Source: JAABRU01 sp050180235
Lineage (GTDB): Bacteria > Desulfobacterota > Desulfobacteria > Desulfobacterales > Desulfococcaceae
Direction: 5' to 3'
Length of the DNA: 29,305 nucleotides
Assembly (NCBI GenBank): GCA_050180235.1
Contig: JBFXEJ010000082.1
Location: 1 to 29,305 of the forward strand
Below the pieces are notes generated by a model that was given only the letters and a program-made list of their open reading frames with translations, ran no database searches and had not been told where the DNA came from. Position 1 is the stretch's first letter, and each line of letters begins with the position of its first letter. The translations under genes and the position numbers were made by a program. Of this stretch, positions 7,063 through 12,901 are shown piece after piece.

Positions 7063-7425
7063 ATGGCTTTGATTCAGACTGTATCACCGGAAAATGCGGA
7101 AGGAAAAGTGAAAGAAATCTATGATATGATGATGGAACGGGCGCGGGTGATTCCCAAACCTTTCCAGATGATGAGCGCAAGCCCGGAACTGCTTGCCATT
7201 GTCCATCAGTCCATTGGTTACTATTTCCGGCATCCCCGTCTGAGTTTCGGGCTGCTGACCCATATCCGGATGCTGGTGGCCGATCATCATAATTATGGAT
7301 ACTGCACAGATTTCAATACCGGACTTCTGCAAATGCTGACCGATGCCACTGATGAACAACTGGATGCCGTAAAAAAAGATCCGGCAAAGGCCGCGCTGGA
7401 TGACAAAGACCGGGCTATGCTGCTA
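7063..7425 (+). pseudogene. Carboxymuconolactone decarboxylase (CMD/AhpD-like) family gene, 5' part, split by IS630
   Basis: The ATG at 7063 follows AAAGGAG at 7050-7055. The 121 codons read into the IS630 terminal repeat and stop a codon later. The N-terminal part (VSPENAEGKVKEIYDMMM..., then ...LTHIRMLVADHHNYGYCTDFN) resembles CMD/peroxidase-related alpha-helical proteins, but the AhpD CxxC pair is replaced by a single Cys in HNYGYC. Removing the IS and one TA joins CTA at 7423-7425 directly to TTT at 8563, giving a continuous 175-residue frame through to 8727. The gene is therefore a recent insertion mutant. It is likely paired with the hydrolase 10 bases downstream. Confidence 0.85.
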
Positions 7426-7527
7426 TAGCTTTCCTATTTCATTTGTGGAAGAAGTATGTTATACTTCCTGTTGGTATTAATTTTGTACGGAAGTAAATTG
7501 ACAGATTTATAATTGAAGGAAATTATT

Positions 7528-7995
7528 ATGTTAACAGTAGAAAGTATTATAAGTTCGAAAGCAGGCAGAGAAATCAGAAGATCGCTTGCAGTAAAAATGT
7601 CTTTAAAAGGTTTTGAAACGAAAGATATTTGTGAGTTATTGAATGTTTCTGACTCATTTGTAAGTAAATGGAATATTATTTACGAAAACAGGGGGGCCGA
7701 TGCTTTGCTGCTGGGATACAGAGGGAGTGAAAGTTTTTTGACTGACATTGAGAGAGAAGAAATTATCAGTTATTTACAAAGCAAAACTGATTTCAGCATT
7801 GAAGAATTAAGAGATTATATCGAAAAAAAGTACGGTGTTATATATAAATCGAAACAGTCATATTATGAATTGTTTGATTCAGCGAAACTCAGCTGGCATA
7901 AAAGTCAGAAAACAAATCCGAAAAAAAACTGTGGGAAAGTTCTGCTTAAACGTGAAGAAATCAAAAAAAACTTAATGAATGTGAATCTGAAATAA
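7528..7995 (+). CDS. IS630-family transposase, N-terminal frame (orfA)
   Basis: The ATG at 7528 follows GAAGGA at a 7-base spacing; the track-style start at 7513 (TTG) is less likely. The product begins with a helix-turn-helix region (FETKDICELLNVSDSFVSKW) that binds the inverted repeats, followed by a second helical DNA-binding segment (TDIEREEIISYLQ...). The frame runs out at 7993-7995, before any catalytic residue. The continuation lies in the -1 frame, open from 7956. At 7965-7971 the sequence A AAA AAC in this frame is a classic -1 slippery heptamer, so orfA and orfB are probably one protein made by programmed frameshifting. Confidence 0.88.
   Translation: MLTVESIISSKAGREIRRSLAVKMSLKGFETKDICELLNVSDSFVSKWNIIYENRGADALLLGYRGSESFLTDIEREEIISYLQSKTDFSIEELRDYIEKKYGVIYKSKQSYYELFDSAKLSWHKSQKTNPKKNCGKVLLKREEIKKNLMNVNLK
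7965..7971 (+). promoter_or_regulatory. Candidate -1 ribosomal frameshift site (A AAA AAC)
   Basis: In the orfA frame the codons are AAA (7966-7968) and AAC (7969-7971) preceded by A, giving the heptamer A_AAA_AAC inside an eight-A run. Slipping back one base continues with CTT AAT GAA TGT GAA and runs into the catalytic frame without a stop. The fused sequence (EEIKKNLNECESEIKSGD) reads as a plausible IS630 linker. Confidence 0.7.
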
Positions 7996-8012
7996 AATCA
8001 GGTGATTTATGT

Positions 8013-8489
8013 GTGTTTATGGAAGATGAATGTCATCTTCTGTGGGGAGATACTCTGGGATATGTATGGGGAAAAAGGAATGAACGGATCGAAGTTCCCA
8101 TAAAAAATGAAAAAGAAAGACAGACATATTACGGTGCAATTGATTTATACAGCAAAGAATTCATATCAAAACCCTGCGACAGGGGAAACGGGGAAAACAC
8201 AGTTTTTTTTGTCAAATATCTGCAGAGTGTCAGAGAAGGCAAAAAATTGCTGTTAATTTGGGATAAAGCCAGTTATCACCGTTATTCGGCAATGAAGAAA
8301 TATCTGGGGGAAATCAATAAAGGATTGGAAGAAAAAGACTGGAAGATTACCTGTATGTTATTTGAATCTCATGCACCTGAACAAAATCCGGTTGAAGATA
8401 TATGGCTTAAAGGAAAAAATTTTTTGCGGAAAAATTTTTATCAGAATAAAACTTTCAATCAGGTAAAAGGAAGTTTTTTAATTTTTTGA
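8013..8489 (+). CDS. IS630-family transposase, catalytic frame (orfB)
   Basis: This frame is open from 7956; GTG at 8013 is just the first possible start, and translation more probably enters from orfA by frameshift. It carries the DDE triad of the Tc1/mariner RNase H-like fold: the first Asp in MEDECHLLWGD, the second Asp in LIWDKASYHRY, and Glu in APEQNPVEDIWLKGKN. The stop at 8487-8489 follows a T-rich run, and the adjacent frame encodes the expected end (FLNNQIFDFKKLEWYL, stop near 8529-8531). A one-base loss in the T run has probably truncated the last ~19 residues, after the catalytic Glu. Activity is uncertain. Confidence 0.88.
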   Translation: MFMEDECHLLWGDTLGYVWGKRNERIEVPIKNEKERQTYYGAIDLYSKEFISKPCDRGNGENTVFFVKYLQSVREGKKLLLIWDKASYHRYSAMKKYLGEINKGLEEKDWKITCMLFESHAPEQNPVEDIWLKGKNFLRKNFYQNKTFNQVKGSFLIF

Positions 8490-8562
8490 ATAACCAAATT
8501 TTTGACTTTAAAAAATTGGAATGGTATTTATGATATTCCACAAATCATTTAGGAAAGCTATA

Positions 8563-8727
8563 TTTGTTCTCAAAGCAGTCAAAACTTCGGACAGCGTAAC
8601 GCAGAAGGATATGGATGCTCTGCACGCTCTGGGATGGACGGACAAAGATATTCTGGATGCCACCCATCACGGAGCGGACATGGTGCGCCACGGCATTCTG
8701 TTCAAAACATTCAAAATGGATCAGTGA
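8563..8727 (+). pseudogene. CMD-like gene, 3' part, downstream of the IS630 insertion
   Basis: These 54 codons plus stop (FVLKAVKTSDSVTQKDMDALHALGW...HGILFKTFKMDQ) continue the protein that stops at 7425. LKAVKTSDSVTQ and DMDALHALGWTDKDILD are typical for the C-terminal helices of CMD/peroxidase-related proteins. The frame is open leftwards into the IS end, so no independent start is expected to be used. It ends 9 bases before the hydrolase start codon. Confidence 0.85.
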
Positions 8728-8736
8728 GTCAGACCG

Positions 8737-9663
8737 ATGAAACGGACAAAAATCACAGACCGGATCACGTACATTGAGCCGTCTTCCATGAGCAGTTTCA
8801 AATCCTGCGCGGGAGTCATTGTGTCCGGTGCGCAGAAAATACTGATTGATACCAATATGGGGCCGGAGGACACACCGTCTCTCCTGCAATCCGAACGCCC
8901 GGATGCTGCTGTGATTTCCCATTATCATGTGGATCATTCGGCATGGGGCGCGCTGGTTGAGCAATATACGGATGCCCAGCTCTTTGTTCCCAAAGGAGAG
9001 GAACAGTATCTGTCGGATTTTGCTTATCTGATTGAAAAAACAGCCGGGCCATGCGGTCTGATCCGGGAATGGACTGATTTTGTGCGCAATGTCACCGGGT
9101 TCCGGGAAATGAAACAGTGCAGCCTGTATGCGGATGCGGATATGTTTTCTTCCGGCAGTCTGCCCATCGAGTGCATTCCCGCGCCCGGTCATTCGCCTTC
9201 CCATATGTCCTTTTATTTCCCGGATGAAAAAATCCTTTTCACCGGAGATATGGGAACCGACCGTTTTGGCCCCTGGTACGGATGGACAGACTGCAGTATT
9301 CTGCAACTGATCGCTTCCATACTGAAACTCAGGGAATTGCCAACCGATTTGCTGCTCACCTCTCACGGCGGTATTATCAAAGGTTCAGAAATCAGGGATA
9401 TTTGGAACACCGGGCTGAAGCAGATAATGGAAAGGGAGCAGAGGATCAGGAAAGACCTTGACAGCGGAGCAGACAAGTCCGGAATTGTGGAAAACGGGAT
9501 ATTCTTTTTCCACAAATCCAAAGTGAAAGAACCTCTGCGCACATTTCTGTACATGTGGGACAGTTTCATGTTTGATCATCATAAATCCCTGCTGGAGGAT
9601 GGCGGCATAATCCGCTTTTTTCCTGAACTGAAAGAAATTGCATATGGCCAGGATGCGCGCTGA
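8737..9663 (+). CDS. Metallo-beta-lactamase-fold hydrolase
   Basis: This 308-residue protein has the complete MBL zinc site: HYHVDH (H62, H64, D66, H67), H152 in PGHSPSH, D171 in TGDMG and H210 in LLTSHGG. These positions are typical for binuclear hydrolases of the glyoxalase II/lactonase-like subfamilies. The ~95 residues after the core form an extra helical C-terminal region with RTFLYMWDSFMFDHHKSLLEDGG. No clear Shine-Dalgarno precedes ATG 8737. It starts 9 bases after the CMD-like stop, so it was probably expressed by translational coupling with that gene, and the IS insertion may reduce its expression (inference). The substrate is unknown. Confidence 0.92.
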   Translation: MKRTKITDRITYIEPSSMSSFKSCAGVIVSGAQKILIDTNMGPEDTPSLLQSERPDAAVISHYHVDHSAWGALVEQYTDAQLFVPKGEEQYLSDFAYLIEKTAGPCGLIREWTDFVRNVTGFREMKQCSLYADADMFSSGSLPIECIPAPGHSPSHMSFYFPDEKILFTGDMGTDRFGPWYGWTDCSILQLIASILKLRELPTDLLLTSHGGIIKGSEIRDIWNTGLKQIMEREQRIRKDLDSGADKSGIVENGIFFFHKSKVKEPLRTFLYMWDSFMFDHHKSLLEDGGIIRFFPELKEIAYGQDAR

Positions 9664-9783
9664 ATTGGTTTGAAAAGATAAAAATGCCCCTTGCATTTTC
9701 ATCCGTTTTGATTATATTTATTCGCAGAGACGAAAATAATTCGTTTCATAAAAAAACAAAACCCCGAATTATGAGGTGATGAT

Positions 9784-9927
9784 ATGACATATTCATCTGA
9801 AAACAGAGAAAAGGTGTGCATTGACAAATGCTCAGATTCATACAGAAAATGTATTGACAGCCGTGAGCATGAATCCGTATGCAGGATGAAACAGGTTCCC
9901 TGTCTTTGCACCTGTTCCGCTGACTGA
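9784..9927 (+). CDS. Small Cys-rich protein (47 aa), not in usual ORF lists
   Basis: ATG at 9784 follows GAGG at 9773-9776, a well-placed ribosome-binding site, and the frame ends with TGA at 9925-9927. The product has seven cysteines (C12, C16, C23, C33, C40, C42, C44) in VCIDKCSDSYRKC and CLCTC, and many charged residues. It could bind metal or form disulphides. A strong terminator follows at 9960-9989, which supports an independent transcript. The family is not recognised. The TGA overlaps a family-B-like repeat end (ATACCAATTTTTCCATTGA). Confidence 0.6.
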   Translation: MTYSSENREKVCIDKCSDSYRKCIDSREHESVCRMKQVPCLCTCSAD

Positions 9928-9959
9928 TACCAATTTTTCCATTGACAGATATAAAACAG

Positions 9960-9989
9960 GCGGCAGAATCCCGATTCTGCCGCTTTTTT
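9960..9989 (+). terminator. Intrinsic terminator
   Basis: GCGGCAGAAT (9960-9969), loop CCCG, ATTCTGCCGC (9974-9983), followed by six Ts. It is a perfect 10-bp stem and ends the transcript of the small Cys-rich gene. Two solo family-B repeat ends (9927-9945 and 10005-10020, same orientation) surround it. Confidence 0.85.
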
Positions 9990-10101
9990 ATCTTTGGACT
10001 GATAATACCAATCCGCTTTCAAAACACAGGAACACACTTTGCTTCCAACTCTTTTTTTCGTGCGGTTCGTGTGTTTCGTGTTTAAAAAAACACCGGTATT
10101 T

Positions 10102-10779
10102 TCATCTTTCCGGTATCACTCTCAGCAAAAACCTGTAAGCCCTGTTGATTTCATTGAATTTTTCGTGAGAGTCCGCTCCTTTGTCCGGATGATGTATCTT
10201 TGCAAGTTCCCGGAATTTTCTCTTTACCCCATCCCTGTCCGGAGTTCCGCATATGCCGAGCAGCTTTAAATTTTTTTCATAGTCTTTGTAATATCCCAGA
10301 ATTTCCCAGGCTCCCCCCATAAATGCACCTGCACTTTTTTCATCCAGCCGGCAGAAATTTTCCGTATCCAGATAAAAATATTTTGCGGATAACTCATCCA
10401 GTGCATAATTTTCCATTTTTGACAGGTGGAAATTGCAGTAATTCTCATGCCCGCTGCATCCGGTTTTGCAGAAAGTGCCGGTATGTTCATCATAAAACCG
10501 GCATTTTCCCTGCCCCGGATAATCTGTGAGAAATATGCGCATAAAATGGATATAAAGATATTTCCCCTCTGAATAAAAATCCTCCTGCAGACGGTAGAGC
10601 AGATGGAACAGAAGAAAATGGCATCGGTAAAGCATAAGCGGGGATGCCTCCGAAATGCTCATTCCGGGGAACGCTGTCCTCAGCAGTTCGCTCTCATAAC
10701 AGGGAGCGCGGAGAGAAAGCAGATGCGACCTGATTTTTTCCCTGTCAAGAGATGCAAACTGCCCGGAAAATTCATCCAT
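10102..10779 (-). CDS. J-domain (DnaJ-like) protein with a Cys/His cluster
   Basis: The C-terminal 60 residues form a J domain (LLGICGTPDRDGVKRKFRELAKIHHPDKG...FNEINRAYRFLL) with the HPD motif that stimulates Hsp70 ATPases. The N-terminal ~160 residues are unfamiliar. They contain C-x10-C-x3-C-x6-C-x2-H in GKCRFYDEHTGTFCKTGCSGHENYCNFH, a likely metal site. I chose the ATG at 10779 because AAGGGGG lies 7 bases before it; an ATG at 10884 would add 35 residues (260 in total) but has only a weak site. No Hsp70 gene is nearby, so it is probably a specialised cochaperone that recruits DnaK to a particular client (inference). It is divergent from the next gene. Confidence 0.87.
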   Translation of the reverse strand: MDEFSGQFASLDREKIRSHLLSLRAPCYESELLRTAFPGMSISEASPLMLYRCHFLLFHLLYRLQEDFYSEGKYLYIHFMRIFLTDYPGQGKCRFYDEHTGTFCKTGCSGHENYCNFHLSKMENYALDELSAKYFYLDTENFCRLDEKSAGAFMGGAWEILGYYKDYEKNLKLLGICGTPDRDGVKRKFRELAKIHHPDKGADSHEKFNEINRAYRFLLRVIPER

Positions 10780-10932
10780 TTTCAGCCCCCTTTTCAGACC
10801 TGGTGCAAAATATTGCAATCTGTCATTGATTCTTTGGGTTTTGCCTGTTAAGTTATCTTGTGACGGATCCGGATACCAAAGCATATCCCAATACGTTCAG
10901 AAAAGCAAAAGAATAAGGATGTGAAAACATAA

Positions 10933-11928
10933 ATGCCTAATTCTGGGGAAATAAAGCAGATCAGAGAATGGGGAGCCCGGCATTCCGGAGAAACAGAGCT
11001 GCGTCTGGTTTCATGCAAAGACAGACGGACAGCGGATTTGAAACAATTCTGTGAAATCCTGGCCGAATACGCTCCCGGAGTCCGCATTGTCACGGAAAAA
11101 GCCTCATCAGACCGGGAACTGCCGTTTATTGAAATCCGGACATCTCTCCGTTACATGGCTGTTCCGCTGGGCAGGGAACTGGGGCCTTTTCTGGAGGCTT
11201 TGGAAGCAAAAGACAGACAGCCTTCTGTTTTGCTGGAAAAACATATTTCCAAAATCCGGACTCCCGCGTTTCTCCGGCTTCATATTGCCCGGCAGTGTCC
11301 TTTCTGCCCGGAAACCCTGGGGCAGATACTGCCCCTGACCCGGTGCGGAGATATGATCCGGCTGACCGTCATTGACGCAGAGCTTTTTCCGGAAATATCC
11401 GACTCAGATCAGATTCGCTCGGTTCCGACCCTGGTGCTGGATGAAAATTTCAGATGGACCGGTACTGTCCGGCCCGAAGAAATTGCCCGGATTCTGGCAG
11501 ACAGAGATCCGGCCTGTCTTACGGCTGATTCCCTGGAGCAGATGCTCAAAGAGGGAAAGGCTGTGCGGCTGGCAGAAATGATGCGGGAAAGAGGTCTGGT
11601 TTTTCCGGCTTTCCCGGATCTGCTGTGTCATGAAAAATGGCCGGTGCGTCTGGGTGCGATGGTGGTGGCAGAAACCCTGGCCGAAAGCGGCAGAGATATT
11701 CTTTCCGGCCTGACCGGGCATCTGTGGGAAAAATTTGACCGTGCGGATGAGAAAACAGGGGGCGATATTCTTTATGTGATCGGACTGTCCGGCACTGAGG
11801 AAGATATTCCCCGGCTGACGGAAATACAGAAAGGGAACGGTTCTGCGGATATTAAAGAGGCAGCGGCAGAGGCTTCCGGCCGTATCGCAGATTTTCATGA
11901 AGATGCGCACAGGGAATGCAAAAATTAA
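10933..11928 (+). CDS. Tandem thioredoxin-fold protein (PDO/AhpF N-terminal-like) with C-terminal HEAT-like helices
   Basis: This is a 331-residue cytoplasmic protein. Residues ~15-105 resemble the Cys-poor first thioredoxin fold. Residues ~110-190 form a second fold with the redox pair CPFC (C122, C125) and the cis-proline loop RSVPTLVLD (P165). This order is that of AhpF N-terminal domains and archaeal-type protein disulphide oxidoreductases, which pass electrons to peroxiredoxin or ribonucleotide reductase. The last ~140 residues (LAEMMRERGLVFPAF..., WPVRLGAMVVAETLAESG..., LYVIGLSGTEEDIPRLTEI...) look like helical HEAT/Arm repeats, an unusual addition that may bind a partner. AAGGATG lies 11 bases before ATG 10933. 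The 78-residue gene downstream may be in the same transcript. Confidence 0.82.
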   Translation: MPNSGEIKQIREWGARHSGETELRLVSCKDRRTADLKQFCEILAEYAPGVRIVTEKASSDRELPFIEIRTSLRYMAVPLGRELGPFLEALEAKDRQPSVLLEKHISKIRTPAFLRLHIARQCPFCPETLGQILPLTRCGDMIRLTVIDAELFPEISDSDQIRSVPTLVLDENFRWTGTVRPEEIARILADRDPACLTADSLEQMLKEGKAVRLAEMMRERGLVFPAFPDLLCHEKWPVRLGAMVVAETLAESGRDILSGLTGHLWEKFDRADEKTGGDILYVIGLSGTEEDIPRLTEIQKGNGSADIKEAAAEASGRIADFHEDAHRECKN

Positions 11929-11945
11929 CCGAAGCGGTTTTTTGC

Positions 11946-11979
11946 GCGTGCAAAAATAAACTTTTTGCACGCCGGTTTT
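11946..11979 (+). terminator. Terminator-like hairpin between the thioredoxin-fold gene and the 78-aa gene
   Basis: GCGTGCAAAAA (11946-11956), loop TAAAC, TTTTTGCACGC (11962-11972) make an 11-bp perfect stem, followed by CGGTTTTTC. It would weaken or end read-through from the upstream gene. It lies just before the Shine-Dalgarno of the next gene, so it could alternatively be a processing or regulatory structure. Confidence 0.5.
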
Positions 11980-12003
11980 TCATATAAAAAATAAGGAGGA
12001 AAC

Positions 12004-12240
12004 ATGGGTGAGATCAGAATGACTGCGGAAGTCCGGACAGATTATGACTGTGAAACCACAGGACTTCCCGCTGAAAGATGGGGGGAGGCTGTGTTCAGGG
12101 CCGGGGATGAGGAAATCGTTCTGGAGGTCAGTGTGGAAAAGGATGTCATTGTTTCTCTGATGGTGGGTGAGGATACTGCCTGGCGGGGCACAATCAAAGG
12201 ACTGAAAAAAATGCTTGCTGATGCCGGCCAGTCAGGATAA
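12004..12240 (+). CDS. Small acidic hypothetical protein (78 aa)
   Basis: The start ATG at 12004 follows AAGGAGGAAAC, a near-perfect ribosome-binding site. The protein is acidic and probably all-beta then helical: alternating strands (EVRTDYDCETTG, EAVFRAGDEEIVLEVSVEKDVIVSLMVG) then a C-terminal helix (GTIKGLKKMLADAGQ). No family is recognised and no signal peptide is seen. It follows the thioredoxin-fold gene after a 75-base gap that holds a hairpin, so cotranscription is possible but may be attenuated. Confidence 0.78.
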   Translation: MGEIRMTAEVRTDYDCETTGLPAERWGEAVFRAGDEEIVLEVSVEKDVIVSLMVGEDTAWRGTIKGLKKMLADAGQSG

Positions 12241-12901
12241 TTTTTTGTTTCTAAACAATTTACCGCTTTGTCAGCAGTGAATTTGAACGTACAGACTTTG
12301 CACCTTCTTTGCGTCTTCTGCGGTTAAAACTCACAGAACAGAACTGGCAGACTCTGTTCTTTTCCGGCAGAGCCCATGCACCGGGAGGCTGTCTCTTTCC
12401 CGCATATCCGGGAAAGACTTCTTTTAAACCGGTGTATTTTCTTGACTCTGCATGATAAAATTAATATATAGTTTTTCAGGCAATGCAGTACATGCAGAAT
12501 CCGGCACAGCATTGTCTGAAAAACATTATCTGAAAATCTGTATCTTTTCCGGATTTGGTATTTTTCATTTCAGTTGCGGGGGTAACTCCGGAAATGCGGC
12601 CGGGTGCCAAATCCTCTGGCATTTGATCCAATTGCAACAGTCTGTCAGAGTTATTCCGGAGAAAGCCGGAATCCGGTTTTTCCGTTCTTTTCCGCATACC
12701 GGTTTTAGCAGGTTTGGCGGTTTTATGAAATTTTGGAATTGGCGCTGTTTTGTATAAAAAATAAAAATAGTTTGATATTTAAACATATTTTATTAAAAAT
12801 AATCCATCGGCAGCTTTGATCTGCCACAGAAACCTGGAATTTGAATCCGGTTTCAGGAAACCGGTAAACAGAACCGCCGGACGCTGAATACTGAAACCTG
12901 A
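12241..12901. other. Gene-free stretch with repeat remnants and a promoter-hairpin module
   Basis: No convincing gene is present over about 660 bases. The stretch contains a low-complexity motif (CACCTTCTTTGCGTCTTCTGCGG near 12300), a promoter and hairpin at 12442-12524, a palindrome ATTCCGG-AGAAAG-CCGGAAT at 12653-12672 of the scattered ATTCCGG type, and AT-rich DNA before the REC-DUF4388 gene. The latter region probably holds the promoter of the chemosensory block, but no clear -35/-10 pair was found close to 12902. Confidence 0.5.
12442..12524 (+). promoter_or_regulatory. Sigma-70-like promoter followed at once by a long hairpin
   Basis: TTGACT (12442-12447), a 17-base spacer and TATATA (12465-12470) form a good promoter. 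The sequence just after it, GTTTTTCAGGCAATGC (12471-12486), pairs with GCATTGTCTGAAAAAC (12509-12524) with one G-T wobble. A transcript from here would start inside the hairpin. It could be the leader of the downstream gene (a 5' UTR of about 430 bases), a small RNA, or a promoter carried in a repeat. Confidence 0.45.

Larger units (their letters stand above)
7426..8560 (+). mobile_element. IS630-family insertion sequence (1135 bp)
   Basis: The left end TAGCTTTCCTA...CATTTGTGGAA (from 7426) is complementary to the right end TTCCACAAATCATTTAGG...GCTA (to 8560); over about 25 bases there are three mismatches. The element is flanked by TA at 7424-7425 and TA at 8561-8562, the dinucleotide target duplication typical of the IS630/Tc1/mariner superfamily. 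It encodes one DDE transposase in two frames. Length, ends, TA duplication and protein type agree. It interrupts a CMD-like gene in frame. Confidence 0.95.

Noticed and set aside
8013..8489. orfB of IS630 as an independent gene with GTG start
   Set aside because: No good ribosome site before GTG 8013, and the frame is open further upstream into the A run; frameshift fusion with orfA explains it better.
12560..12680. Riboswitch (c-di-GMP type) in the leader of the chemosensory block
   Set aside because: The stretch has GC-rich hairpins and an ATTCCGG palindrome, but I could not fit the conserved core sequence of a GEMM riboswitch.
12728..12746. Sigma-54-like promoter before the REC-DUF4388 gene (TTGGCGCTGTTTTGT)
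   Set aside because: The GG-to-GT distance is nine, not ten, and the -12 element lacks GC. Not supported.
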